Shown: positions 26,199-34,660, numbered from the stretch's first letter. The stretch: DNA of 64,000 bases from Bin87 sp034423115 (GCA_034423115.1 DAOUJD010000015.1:20517-84516); one strand, 5' to 3'. Made by a program: numbers and translations. Notes: a model not told the origin generated them from the sequence alone.

Positions 26199-26498
26199 TC
26201 ATTCCACGCCGATGAAACTGATGCTTTCGAGATAAACGGCCCGGTCATCCTCGACTACGTAGTATCCAATCTCAAAAACCCTGCCCAAGGCTATGGTGCG
26301 ACTATCGTAAGCCGAGCCGGGCTGCCACTTGCCCAAATACGGTTGTTGCGCCAACAGCATTTTGATGAACCGCAGATCAGAGGGCGCCACCATCGGATTG
26401 AGTCTCCCAAGTTGGATTTCCCTCCGCCAATCGGAGTCAAACCCGGGCGTTTCCAGAACTTCATAGGCTGACCTGTTGTCGGGCGCGTCTCTCAGCAA
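26199..26498 (-). CDS. Small protein paired with Panacea antitoxin; RelE/ParE-like toxin candidate
   Basis: About 99 residues. The C-terminal strand pattern (ALGRVFEIGYYVVEDDRAVYLESI) resembles the last strands of RelE/ParE-fold toxins, and the basic helix RFIKMLLAQQP fits such a fold. The match is structural guesswork. TTG at 26498 is chosen for GGAGGGGG nine bases upstream; an ATG at 26522 lacks such a site. Either start overlaps the 3' end of the upstream Panacea gene, so the antitoxin is made first and translation is coupled. Confidence 0.6.
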   Translation of the reverse strand: MLRDAPDNRSAYEVLETPGFDSDWRREIQLGRLNPMVAPSDLRFIKMLLAQQPYLGKWQPGSAYDSRTIALGRVFEIGYYVVEDDRAVYLESISFIGVE

Positions 26499-27036
26499 TC
26501 CTGTTCCCCCTCCTGACTCCATCTGCGCTCAACGGCGGGGCCGAAATTCCAGCCACCTCATACGGGATCGCGTCGCCGTCGTCCGTCGCGAGCCATCCCG
26601 CTTCCTCCTGCACGTATTCTTCGATACCCGCGAAGTTGAAGCCGGCAAATCGCTTTACCTGTGCCGCCAGAATCGTACAGTCTTCAAAAGTAAGAACACC
26701 CTCTTTGACCGTCCGCTGGGGATATATCAGGTTGCGTCCGTGATCCTTGCGGCCATCTCGGGGCGGACTGCCGAAAATTTTTATATCGCCGGCCTCCAAC
26801 ATCTCCCTTTTTAGCGCCGGCCAGTTCTCCGGAAACGGGCCGTGGGGATAGTGGACATACGTGGTTCCTGTGATGGGTGCGCCGTGCTGCCTGTACGCCT
26901 CAGAGTCGGCATAGTAGAGCAGCTTATACACCTTGCGTTCGCCGAAATAAGAGTCGGATTTGGAATGTTCGGCCATGCAGATGACCGCTTCGATCACCTT
27001 GGCCGGGTCCTGGGTGAATTGGGCCGGCGTCTCCAT
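26461..27036 (-). CDS. Panacea (DUF4065/SocA-like) domain protein, probable antitoxin
   Basis: The 191-residue protein matches the Panacea domain family: VIEAVICMAEHS, KVYKLLYYADSEAYRQHGAPITG and YVHYPHGPFPEN. Caulobacter SocA is a proteolytic-adaptor relative, and Panacea proteins are known as antitoxins for many unrelated toxins. ATG at 27036 has a perfect AGGAGG. A small gene overlaps its end, the usual layout. Upstream lie a TATAAT and a palindrome, suggesting autoregulation. Confidence 0.85.
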   Translation of the reverse strand: METPAQFTQDPAKVIEAVICMAEHSKSDSYFGERKVYKLLYYADSEAYRQHGAPITGTTYVHYPHGPFPENWPALKREMLEAGDIKIFGSPPRDGRKDHGRNLIYPQRTVKEGVLTFEDCTILAAQVKRFAGFNFAGIEEYVQEEAGWLATDDGDAIPYEVAGISAPPLSADGVRRGNRIAERRARQQVSL

Positions 27037-27051
27037 ATGGTCGCCTCCTAG

Positions 27052-27074
27052 TTTGCGACATTGCAAAAATTATA
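27052..27074 (-). promoter_or_regulatory. Promoter and operator of the Panacea toxin-antitoxin pair
   Basis: A perfect TATAAT at 27069-27074 (minus strand) is followed at once by the inverted repeat TTTGC-AATGTC-GCAAA (27052-27067), which would cover the transcription start. No -35 is clear. The layout fits self-repression by a toxin-antitoxin complex. Confidence 0.6.
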
Positions 27075-27082
27075 CTATCGGG

Positions 27083-27121
27083 GAACAAAAGGACGCGCCC
27101 CCCGAGCTGTTGCCTTGGGGG
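27083..27121 (-). terminator. Terminator after the first NHL-repeat gene
   Basis: On the minus strand an eight-base stem (CCCCCAAG / CTCGGGGG, one wobble pair) with a seven-base loop, then a T-rich stretch TCCTTTTGTT. Confidence 0.55.
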
Positions 27122-27166
27122 ACGCATCGCCGGTTTATAAAAGCTTGACAGCCAGGCGAGGCCGCC

Positions 27167-28042
27167 CTACTGCCGCACGTACTTGTCCACCCGCTCCTGC
27201 GCCCCCAGCGCCATGTAGATGTTGCCCTGGGCGTCCACCCAACTCCCGTGCGCCGATTCCGAGTCCCACCGCGCCAGCACGTTGCCGTCCGGGTCCATGA
27301 TGCTCACCCGCGGCGACATCCCGTTGGCTCCGCCTTCGCTGATCACCAGCGAACCCTCGCTGTCCACCGATATGTCCAGCGGCCGGCGCATGTCTTCCCA
27401 CATGGTGATGTGCTCGCCATCGGGAGAGTAAATCTGCATGCGGTTGTTCTCCCGGTCGCACAGGTACAGGTTGCCGTTCGGATGCGCCACGATGCTGTGC
27501 GGCAGGTGGAATTCTCCCGGCCCACCCTTGCCCGGCTCGCCCCACGACTGCTTCAGCTGCCCATCGCGCGAGAATCGATGCACGCGGGCGTTCCGGTATC
27601 CATCAGACACGTACAGGTCGCCGTTGGGCGCCGGCACCAACTCCGTCGGATAGTTGAACGGCCCCGCCGAACGCGGGCACACCTCGCCCGGAATTTCGCA
27701 GCCAGTGTCGGAGTGAACGCCCCGGTCGCCGATCACCTGCAACGGCTTGCCATCCAGCGTGTAGATCACGCACACCGAGTCGGTGCGGTCGGTCAGGTAC
27801 ACGATATCGTCCTCGATGTAGATGCCGTGCGCCTCGTCAATCGCCCGCAGACCCCACGAACCCAGGTAGTTGCCCCCCGGCCCGAAAATCAGCACGGGCG
27901 GGTCCTTGCGCTGGAAAACATAGACCTGGTTCTGTGAGTCGGTGGCAACCGCCGAAGCGTTGCCCATGGTCATCCCCTCGGGCAACTGCGCCCAGTCTCT
28001 TTCCAAAACGTAGGTGTAATTTCCGGAACCAACGGTAGTCAT
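27167..28042 (-). CDS. NHL-repeat beta-propeller protein, paralogue 1
   Basis: A 291-residue protein built of NHL repeats (GDLYVSDGYRNARVHRFSRDG is one unit; GNLYLCDRENNRMQIYSPDG another). It resembles the lyase domain of peptidyl-glycine alpha-amidating enzymes and SMP-30-like propellers; the real substrate is unknown. No signal peptide is seen. ATG at 28042 has AAGGAGGTG. A close paralogue lies at 55223-56107 with the same first residues (MTTVGSG), so the family has duplicated within this genome. Confidence 0.82.
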   Translation of the reverse strand: MTTVGSGNYTYVLERDWAQLPEGMTMGNASAVATDSQNQVYVFQRKDPPVLIFGPGGNYLGSWGLRAIDEAHGIYIEDDIVYLTDRTDSVCVIYTLDGKPLQVIGDRGVHSDTGCEIPGEVCPRSAGPFNYPTELVPAPNGDLYVSDGYRNARVHRFSRDGQLKQSWGEPGKGGPGEFHLPHSIVAHPNGNLYLCDRENNRMQIYSPDGEHITMWEDMRRPLDISVDSEGSLVISEGGANGMSPRVSIMDPDGNVLARWDSESAHGSWVDAQGNIYMALGAQERVDKYVRQ

Positions 28043-28109
28043 CGCGCCACCTCCTTGCCGGTGAGCCAAACGGATGCCGATTCTTGATGAAATCGGGTTC
28101 TCAAACGCT

Positions 28110-28130
28110 CCATAGCCTCGCTGGCTATGG
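28110..28130 (-). terminator. Hairpin after the alpha/beta hydrolase gene
   Basis: A perfect eight-base stem (CCATAGCC / GGCTATGG) with a five-base loop between two minus-strand genes. The T-run after it is poor, so termination is only possible. Confidence 0.4.
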
Positions 28131-28162
28131 GCGCATTCTAGCAGACGGTAGCCGCCGGGCGA

Positions 28163-29035
28163 TCAGTCGAAAAATCCGCTAAGGATATGCTCTTTGATCG
28201 CGTTCGCCACCAGCCCGGGACGCTGCAACGGCACGTCGTGGATGCTGTCTTCCATCCAGACCGTCTTACTCCGAGGCAGCAGCGATTGCGCTCTGGAGAT
28301 CGATTCCTCCCGCCGGAACCGCCGCTCGTGGGCGTCCGGTGTGGACTGCCGCGCCGGCAGCATCAGGGTCGCGCATTTCAGCAGCGGGTATAGCTCGCCT
28401 GGTCTGTGGTCCCACAGCGCGTCGATGATTCGCAGGTGGTTCGCCCGCCGCAAATTGGATTGGATCGTCCCGTCCTCCAACACGCGGAAATTCGCCAGCA
28501 CCGCCTCCGTAGTCTCCGGCGGCGCGTTCGGCCCGAACCGCCCGCTGGACTCCACACGTTCCCGCATCATCTGCGGCGTGAAGCCCGTGAAAATCGGCGG
28601 CGCCATCTCCTCCCGCGCCTGCTCCAGCGTCCATCCCGGCCGACTAGAAATGTCGATGGTCCCGCCGTCCACGAAGATCAGGCCACCGGCCATCTGGGGA
28701 TGGGCTACCGCCAACTCCAATGCCACGTCTGCGCCCCAGGAATGCCCCACGATGATCGGTCGCTCCCAACCCAGGTGATCGATCATCGCCGCGGCATCGC
28801 CCAAAACCGTCCCAAAGTCGTAGCCCTCCTCCACCTGCGCCGACTGCCCGTGCCCTCGCTGGTCCATCGCCACAATCCGAAAATCCTCCGCCAGCAGCGG
28901 CGCAACCAGATCCCAGATGTGGCACGTGGACGCCAGCCCGTGCAGCAGCAAAACGGGACGGCCGTGACCACCCCAATCCCGACAGTGAAACGGCAATCCT
29001 CGCAGGTCAACGAAACAGTCTTTGGGTGTAGGCAT
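28163..29035 (-). CDS. Alpha/beta-fold hydrolase
   Basis: A 290-residue single-domain hydrolase. LLLHGLAST holds the oxyanion-hole turn, VGHSWGADVALELA the nucleophile Ser, and the late SIHDVPLQRP the catalytic His. MDQRGHGQS is also typical. Closest in look to haloalkane/epoxide hydrolase-like or carboxylesterase relatives; the substrate cannot be told. ATG at 29035 has GAGGAG at good spacing. Confidence 0.88.
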   Translation of the reverse strand: MPTPKDCFVDLRGLPFHCRDWGGHGRPVLLLHGLASTCHIWDLVAPLLAEDFRIVAMDQRGHGQSAQVEEGYDFGTVLGDAAAMIDHLGWERPIIVGHSWGADVALELAVAHPQMAGGLIFVDGGTIDISSRPGWTLEQAREEMAPPIFTGFTPQMMRERVESSGRFGPNAPPETTEAVLANFRVLEDGTIQSNLRRANHLRIIDALWDHRPGELYPLLKCATLMLPARQSTPDAHERRFRREESISRAQSLLPRSKTVWMEDSIHDVPLQRPGLVANAIKEHILSGFFD

Positions 29036-29092
29036 CGGCAAACTCCTCGTGGCATTCTAGCACGGGCCGCCTGCTATAATTCCGCCTGAGCC

Positions 29093-29140
29093 CCGCTCGT
29101 CCTGAGCGCGCCATAGGTCCGCCTGTGGAGAATCGAAGGA
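29093..29140. repeat. REP-like intergenic repeat, copy 1
   Basis: The pattern CTCGTCCTGAGC ... CCGCCTGTGG-GA-TCGAAGGA is shared with 40905-41010 and, in shortened form, 55129-55150. Such palindromic REP-type sequences are common between genes and may act as mRNA-stabilising hairpins or gyrase sites. Confidence 0.5.
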
Positions 29141-29178
29141 TACGCCGGCGCTCCCCAACTCACAGGAGGAATCCCAAA

Positions 29179-29517
29179 ATGTACGCCATTTTCGTGACCA
29201 TCAACATCAAGGACGGCTTCGCCGACGAGTTTTCCGCCGCCAGCCTCGGCGACGGCCAGGGCAGCGTCCGCGACGAGGAAAACTGCTTCCGCTTCGACAT
29301 CCTGCGCAGCCCCGACAACCCCAACCAGTTCTACCTCTACGAGGTTTACGCCAACCGCGAGGCCCACGCTACTCACCGCGAGCAGCCCCACTACGTCGCC
29401 TGGCGTTCCGCCGTCGAGCACATGTTTGAAGGCGACCTGGGCCGCGTCGAAATGGAGACCGTGTTCCCCTCCGACGACGGTTGGCGCGCCCAAAAACCCG
29501 GTCTCGTCAACTGGTAA
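29179..29517 (+). CDS. Antibiotic biosynthesis monooxygenase-type (YgiN/LsrG-like) protein
   Basis: A 112-residue ABM-fold protein: a ferredoxin-like barrel with FVTINIKDGFADEF at the start and FRFDILRSPDNPNQFYLYE and HYVAWRSAVE later. Members oxidise quinols or break down small signals without cofactors, and many have unknown roles. AGGAGG precedes the ATG. A TATAAT at 29075 could be its promoter, with no clear -35. Confidence 0.85.
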   Translation: MYAIFVTINIKDGFADEFSAASLGDGQGSVRDEENCFRFDILRSPDNPNQFYLYEVYANREAHATHREQPHYVAWRSAVEHMFEGDLGRVEMETVFPSDDGWRAQKPGLVNW

Positions 29518-29657
29518 GACCAACCGGACCCCATACCGCTTCATTTTCATCCCGGACCAAGGCGGCAGTTCCCATATAAGGCTAAAACCGCACCGGACTG
29601 CCGCGCATAACTTACCAAGCGCGCTGTCATAACTTCCGGCGCATAAGAGGTCTGCTC

Positions 29658-30224
29658 ATGTTGCGATATTTCGCGCCCCGTGATCTGGGCGGCATCGCGG
29701 CCGTTGCCGCCGTAGCGTTCCTCATCCTCGCCATCTTCGCCTGGACGGAACGGACCGACCTGGTTGACCCGCATGATCTCTCGGTAACCGGTTGGTCGTG
29801 GCGCTTGTGGCAGATCGGCCCGTTGGTGTTCGCCTTCGTCGGCGTGTGGTGGATCTGGCTCAGCACCCGCCGGGTCGCCTGGGTGCGCAGCCTCGCGCTG
29901 GGAATCCTCGCCGCGATGGTCTTCGCCAACGGATACACTGAAGTTTTCGGCGACTATTGGGGCGACGTCTGGCGCACGGTCAACCCCCTGTTCATCGCTT
30001 CGTGCAGCGTCTCCGCCGTTGCCCTCTGGCGTTGCGGATGTGCCGCTGGCAAAATTGGCGTTGCAATCCCGGTGGCGCTGGCGGTCGTCCTGTTCGCCAA
30101 CGCATATTTCGTCAACAACGCCGTCGTTTGGCAGATCATGGACCCGGTGCGTATGCTCACCGAAATCGCCTGGGCCGCCGCCGCCCGCTACGCCAACGTC
30201 GCGGAACCCGCCGGCGCGGAGTAA
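29658..30224 (+). CDS. Unknown integral membrane protein, 188 residues
   Basis: Four to five hydrophobic segments (starting near residues 12, 50, 78, 108 and 135) and no family I recognise. It has no signal of enzymatic function. It lies seven bases before the ATL gene, so the two may share an mRNA. Confidence 0.7.
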   Translation: MLRYFAPRDLGGIAAVAAVAFLILAIFAWTERTDLVDPHDLSVTGWSWRLWQIGPLVFAFVGVWWIWLSTRRVAWVRSLALGILAAMVFANGYTEVFGDYWGDVWRTVNPLFIASCSVSAVALWRCGCAAGKIGVAIPVALAVVLFANAYFVNNAVVWQIMDPVRMLTEIAWAAAARYANVAEPAGAE

Positions 30225-30231
30225 TCCCACG

Positions 30232-30579
30232 ATGCACGACGTTGTGACTGAACAATCGGAACGCCGTGTCCCCGCCGTGTACGACCGCGTCCTCGAAGTC
30301 GTGCGCCAGATCCCCTACGGAAAGGTTGCCACCTACGGGCAGATCGCCATGATCGTCGGCAACTGCACCCCTCGCATGGTTGGTTACTGCATGGCCTCGC
30401 TGGATCCCGACTCCGACGTCCCGTGGCAGCGCGTCATCAACCGTCAGGGCAAGATCAGTCCCCGCGGTGTCGGCGACGGTGCGCTGCGACAGCGTCAACT
30501 CCTGATCGCCGAGGGCGTCGAGTTCAGCGACGCCGACCGCATCAGCTTCCGCAAATTCGGCTGGCTCGACCCCTACTGA
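30232..30579 (+). CDS. Alkyltransferase-like protein (ATL), catalytic Cys replaced by Trp
   Basis: A 115-residue relative of O6-alkylguanine-DNA alkyltransferase. The fold is complete: VYDRVLEVVRQIPYGKVATYGQIA (shortened) and the recognition helix TPRMVGYCMA. Where the repair enzyme has PCHRV, this protein has PWQRV (Trp65). ATL proteins bind O6-alkylguanine tightly, flip it out and hand the damage to nucleotide excision repair without removing the alkyl group. The gene follows a membrane-protein gene and precedes an EVE-domain gene. Confidence 0.88.
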   Translation: MHDVVTEQSERRVPAVYDRVLEVVRQIPYGKVATYGQIAMIVGNCTPRMVGYCMASLDPDSDVPWQRVINRQGKISPRGVGDGALRQRQLLIAEGVEFSDADRISFRKFGWLDPY

Positions 30580-30637
30580 GCCAAGCATCGGCGCATAAAT
30601 GCTATTACGTCGCGAGATGATGGTACCGGAGGTACCC

Positions 30638-31762
30638 ATGGCGTTCCATTTGGATTTGTTCACGCCGGCTACATGGCAAGCATTCAGGGACTCGGGTGCC
30701 ACCGTCACCGGCTTCCGCCAAAGACACAAGAATCTAGCCGCCGAACGGGTTCACCAGGGCGATATATTCCTGTGCTACCTAACCAGGCTTTCACGATGGT
30801 GCGGTATGTTGCGCGTGGTATCTGAGATGTATGAAGACCATTCGCCATTGGACTCCGATTCCGACATATTCGTCCAGTTTCCGATTCGATTTAAAGTAGA
30901 ACCGCTGGTAATACTTGACCCTGAGTTAGCCATTCCCGTGCGCATAGATACCGTATGGAACCGATTGTCGATCACAAACCAATACGCCATTGATTATCCG
31001 TATTGGACTGGGTTCTTCCGGGGATCGTTGAATTCGTTCACAACGGAGGATGGGAAATTCCTATCCGAAATTCTGTTTGATCAAAAAAATCACCGAATTG
31101 TTCACCCTTTTAGCGAAAGGGATAAGCGCGAGCTACGGAGTGCTCCGACGATCCGGACGCCAGATCGTGATGTTGAAGTAGAAGTGCCAGAGGACGATTT
31201 GACAGATACGTCCGCTTCAAACGAATTGACGTTGAACAGTCGGGAGCATTCATTGCAGATGCAGGCCATGGTGGCACAGATTGGGGCCGAAATGGGGTTT
31301 CGGATTTGGGTCCCGCGGGCGGACAAATCTAGGATTCTTGAACGAATACCTCAAGATTGGCACGCGGCGTTCCTAGCTGAATTGCCTCTAAACTACGACG
31401 ACACTACCCTTCGAACGATTGAACAGATAGACGTTTTGTGGCTCAAGAATCGTTCGATGTCTCGCGCTTTCGAAATCGAACATACTACGGCGATCAATTC
31501 GGGCTTGCTCAGGATGGCGGACCTACTAGCATTGCAGCCCAACATGGACATACGTCTACATATCGTCGCGCCCGATGAGAGGAGAGCCCAAGTTCTGCGC
31601 GAGATCAGACGACCGGTGTTTTCACTGCTGGAAAAAGGGCCTCTGTACGAACAATGTTCATATTTGTCGTACGATTCCATCGAAACGCTTAGCCAGACGC
31701 CCAATCTACGCCACATAAACGACAGCATAATTGGTGAGTACGACGAGACCGCAGAGGTCTAA
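30638..31762 (+). CDS. EVE-domain protein with PD-(D/E)XK-like C-terminus; restriction candidate
   Basis: The 374-residue product begins with an EVE/PUA-like fold (GDIFLCYLTRLSRWCGML near residues 41-58). Around residues 265-300 IDVLWLKNRSMSRAFEIEHTT and GLLRMADLLAL resemble a PD-(D/E)XK nuclease core (Asp265, Glu279, Glu281), though the usual Lys is not obvious. EVE domains read modified bases in nucleic acids, so a modification-dependent nuclease is plausible. GGAGGT precedes the ATG at 30638. The gene is visibly poorer in GC than its neighbours, which suggests horizontal transfer. Confidence 0.7.
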   Translation: MAFHLDLFTPATWQAFRDSGATVTGFRQRHKNLAAERVHQGDIFLCYLTRLSRWCGMLRVVSEMYEDHSPLDSDSDIFVQFPIRFKVEPLVILDPELAIPVRIDTVWNRLSITNQYAIDYPYWTGFFRGSLNSFTTEDGKFLSEILFDQKNHRIVHPFSERDKRELRSAPTIRTPDRDVEVEVPEDDLTDTSASNELTLNSREHSLQMQAMVAQIGAEMGFRIWVPRADKSRILERIPQDWHAAFLAELPLNYDDTTLRTIEQIDVLWLKNRSMSRAFEIEHTTAINSGLLRMADLLALQPNMDIRLHIVAPDERRAQVLREIRRPVFSLLEKGPLYEQCSYLSYDSIETLSQTPNLRHINDSIIGEYDETAEV

Positions 31763-31798
31763 ACTCAGGGTTCCCTACTGACCGGGAGGTGAATCACC

Positions 31799-32620
31799 AT
31801 GCCCGAAGCGCCCGAATTGCAGGTTGCCGTCGAGTTCCTCGGCGCACGCCTTCCCGGTCAGGCCATCACCAATGCCGAGGTCCTCCGACCCAGCGTAGTG
31901 CGCTCTTCGTCGGACCCGTTCCCCGACGATGCCGTGGGCCGCGAGTTTATCTCCATCACCCGGCGCGGCAAATTCCTGCTCCTTTCGCTCACCGGCAATA
32001 ATACGCTCGTCATCAACCCCAAGCTCACCGGCGGCATCCAGTACGTCCCGCAAAACCAGCGCGTGTACAAGCGCACCTGCGTCCGCCTGACCCTCGCCAA
32101 CGGCGATGACCTGCGCTACGTCGACGACCGGCAGATGGGCCAGTTCTACTACGTACCCGACGACCTGGTGGAAACCGTCCCCGGCCTGACCGACCAGGGA
32201 CCCGACGTACTGGACGATTTCACCTTCGACGACTTCAAAGCCAACCTCAAGGGTTTCAGCGGCGAGATCAAGGGCGTCCTCACCCGTGGCCGCGTCATCG
32301 CCGGCATAGGCAACGCTTACGCCGACGAAATCCTGTTCCGCGCCGGCGTTTATCCCTTCAAGAAGCGCCGCGCCCTCTCTGACGACGACCTGCGCAGCAT
32401 CCACCGATGCTCCCGCGAGGTCGTCTTGGACGCCATCGAGCAGGTGCGCCAGCGCATGGGCAACCAGATTGATCACAAGCTCCGCGACTTCCTCGCCGTC
32501 CACAACAAGGGCGGCCAGCCCTGCCCCCAATGCGGCAACGCCATCACCGAACTGCGCGCCAACCAGCGCATCACCAGCTACTGCCGACGCTGCCAACCGG
32601 GAATGCTATTGAAAAACTGA
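31799..32620 (+). CDS. mutM: Formamidopyrimidine-DNA glycosylase family protein
   Basis: Removes oxidised purines from DNA and cuts the strand. The N-terminus is PEAPELQ (family PELPEVE), giving the catalytic Pro2 and Glu3. The helix-two-turn-helix GIGNAYADEILFRAGVYP and the zinc finger CPQC...CRRC are intact. Length 273 is normal. GGGAGGTG lies before the ATG. It could also be an endonuclease VIII-type member. Confidence 0.9.
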   Translation: MPEAPELQVAVEFLGARLPGQAITNAEVLRPSVVRSSSDPFPDDAVGREFISITRRGKFLLLSLTGNNTLVINPKLTGGIQYVPQNQRVYKRTCVRLTLANGDDLRYVDDRQMGQFYYVPDDLVETVPGLTDQGPDVLDDFTFDDFKANLKGFSGEIKGVLTRGRVIAGIGNAYADEILFRAGVYPFKKRRALSDDDLRSIHRCSREVVLDAIEQVRQRMGNQIDHKLRDFLAVHNKGGQPCPQCGNAITELRANQRITSYCRRCQPGMLLKN

Positions 32621-32706
32621 CGCCGGTCGTTTTGACACTGCCTTCCCAACCCGATAGCATCAACCTGCCGCCAACGCGCACAGGAAAAACTCAAGGCGAC
32701 GCGATC

Positions 32707-33162
32707 ATGTCTCAAAGCACCGACAGCGCTGCGAAATGGACGCCATACTTCACCAGGTCCGGCCCTTTGCCCAACGCAACGCCGCTGGAACTGGTCGCCC
32801 AGGCCCGAAAGCAACTGGATGCCTGCGACGACCGCCAATGGGCTGGCACCCTGTGGGCCGCCGTCCGTCTCACCTTCCTTGACTTGGCCGCCCGGCACGA
32901 CCTGGCCAGTGAAGACTTCATAGCCGACGCCAAGGCCGGCAAAGTTGACGACGACGAGTATATTCCCATCGCCAAGGCGCTGGACGAGATGGACATTCCG
33001 GGCGACAAGAAAAGACACTATCGCCACTATCGCGGCAAGCTCGGCGGCGGCAACTCGTTGGGCGATCACCAACGCATCGGCATCTATAAGGATTACTGGT
33101 GGGAAACCATCCACTCCGGAACCTCGGCGTTCATCGCGGAATGTTATGACGCAACCCTCTGA
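32707..33162 (+). CDS. Unknown protein, first of an overlapping pair; HEPN/PaREP1-like in look
   Basis: A 151-residue soluble protein. The helical segment LELVAQARKQLDACDDRQWAG and TLWAAVRLTFLDLAARHDL resemble PaREP1/HEPN-type helical proteins, only weakly. Later KKRHYRHYRGKLGGGNS is basic. The stop lies inside the next gene (17-base overlap), so the two are probably co-translated. No function can be assigned. Confidence 0.6.
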   Translation: MSQSTDSAAKWTPYFTRSGPLPNATPLELVAQARKQLDACDDRQWAGTLWAAVRLTFLDLAARHDLASEDFIADAKAGKVDDDEYIPIAKALDEMDIPGDKKRHYRHYRGKLGGGNSLGDHQRIGIYKDYWWETIHSGTSAFIAECYDATL

Positions 33163-33574
33163 GCCAGGCCCGGATAAAGCCCGTTGGCATTATCAACGCG
33201 CCAACGCATATCGCGAGCTCGCAGAGGAGCTGTTGGAAAGATCGCGCACTGCCGCTGAACGTGCCGCAGTTCTGGCCGACGCAGCCGGCGCGCTGCTGTA
33301 CGAAGCCGCCAAGCAGTGCGTCAACGCCGTTGCAAACTTGCGTGGGCAGGACCCACAGGACAATCGCGCCAAGATGGACAAAATCAACGCCATTGTTGCC
33401 GAGGGCTTTACGGCCTTCGATTTGATTGAAGGCTCCAGCGCGGCTTGGGATTTGCACATCCACGCCGACCAGGCCACCTTGCTACCGAACCGCTTCGCGG
33501 ATCGGTTCAATATGGCAGCCGACTTTGTGGACGAAATGCAAGACATCTACCGCAACATCGCCGCCCCGGCGTAA
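33146..33574 (+). CDS. Unknown protein, second of an overlapping pair; HEPN/PaREP1-like in look
   Basis: A 142-residue mostly helical protein: YRELAEELLERSRTAAERAA, GALLYEAAKQCVNAVANLRGQ and FADRFNMAADFVDEMQDIY. The layout is like PaREP1/HEPN proteins, which often form two-gene nuclease/nucleotidyltransferase or dimeric systems, but no RxxxxH site is apparent. It overlaps its upstream neighbour by 17 bases and may be its partner. Confidence 0.6.
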   Translation: MTQPSEPGPDKARWHYQRANAYRELAEELLERSRTAAERAAVLADAAGALLYEAAKQCVNAVANLRGQDPQDNRAKMDKINAIVAEGFTAFDLIEGSSAAWDLHIHADQATLLPNRFADRFNMAADFVDEMQDIYRNIAAPA

Positions 33575-33606
33575 CACAGTCACGCAGAGCACGGGAGGAA
33601 CACACA

Positions 33607-34638
33607 ATGGCCACTTTCATGTACGTATCGCTCCAGCAGGAAGACCGCATCGCCCAGTACACCGTCGACCCGGCCACCGGCGCCCTTGAGCATCACGCCG
33701 ACTACCCGCTTGCCGGCATGCCCGCTCCACTGGCCGCCGACCCTCAAAAGCGTTTCCTGTTCGCCGGCCGCCGTCGACCCGGCGAATTCGGCCTTACCGG
33801 TTTCACCATCCAGCCGGACACTGGCCACCTCGAACAGTTGAATAGCGTCCCATTGGGCGGCGACCCCGTCCACCTGTCCGTTGACCGCGGCGGCAACTAC
33901 CTGCTGTCCGCCTACTACTACCAGGCTCGCGTTGGCGTCCACGGATTTGACCAGGCCGGTACCCTGGCAGCGTCGCCCATCGAGTGGCGGGAGACCGGCA
34001 TCGGCGCCCACTACGTCCAGACCGACCCCGAAAACCGCTACGCCTTCGTCCCCCACATCGCCGAGGGCAACCACACCGGCGTCAACGCCATCTTCCAATT
34101 CCAGTTCGACCCGGAATCGGGCCGCCTCACCCCCAACGATCCGGACCGAGTTGTCCCCAACACCCTTGAGGGCCCGCGCCATTTCTGTTTCAACCCCAAC
34201 CTCAACGTGCTGTACTCGTCCAACGAGCAGGGTTGCAGCGTCACCGCCTACCACTTCGACCCCTTGGGCGGTACCCTCTCACCGTTCCAGACCGTGCCCA
34301 CCCTGCCCGACGATTTCGACGGCTACAACTCCTGCTCCCAGATCCAGATCACCCCGTCCGGCCGGTTCCTCTACGCGCCCAATCGCGGCCACAACAGCAT
34401 CGCCGGATTCGCGGTTGACGAGTCCGACGGCAGCCTGACGCCCCTCGGCCAAACCGCCACCGAGCCAATCCCGCGCGCCTTCAGCCTGGACACCACCGGC
34501 GCGTTCCTCTACGCCACCGGCCTGGAATCCGGCAACCTCGCCACCTACCGCATCAACCAGGACACCGGCGCCCTCGAACCGCAGGCCGTCAACCCCGTCG
34601 GCCAGGGACCCATGTGGGTGCTCATCATCGACCTCTAG
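33607..34638 (+). CDS. Lactonase family beta-propeller (6-phosphogluconolactonase-like)
   Basis: A 343-residue seven-bladed propeller of the YbhE/Pgl type: repeated units of the form Y-x-V/I-D-x-x-T-G-x-L (YTVDPATGALE, FTIQPDTGHLE, YRINQDTGALE) and GRFLYAPNRGHNSIA. Pgl hydrolyses 6-phosphogluconolactone in the pentose-phosphate pathway, but many members of this family have other lactone substrates. No signal peptide. A good terminator follows. Confidence 0.87.
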   Translation: MATFMYVSLQQEDRIAQYTVDPATGALEHHADYPLAGMPAPLAADPQKRFLFAGRRRPGEFGLTGFTIQPDTGHLEQLNSVPLGGDPVHLSVDRGGNYLLSAYYYQARVGVHGFDQAGTLAASPIEWRETGIGAHYVQTDPENRYAFVPHIAEGNHTGVNAIFQFQFDPESGRLTPNDPDRVVPNTLEGPRHFCFNPNLNVLYSSNEQGCSVTAYHFDPLGGTLSPFQTVPTLPDDFDGYNSCSQIQITPSGRFLYAPNRGHNSIAGFAVDESDGSLTPLGQTATEPIPRAFSLDTTGAFLYATGLESGNLATYRINQDTGALEPQAVNPVGQGPMWVLIIDL

Positions 34639-34660
34639 CGGCCATTCCTCCCGTCCCGTC

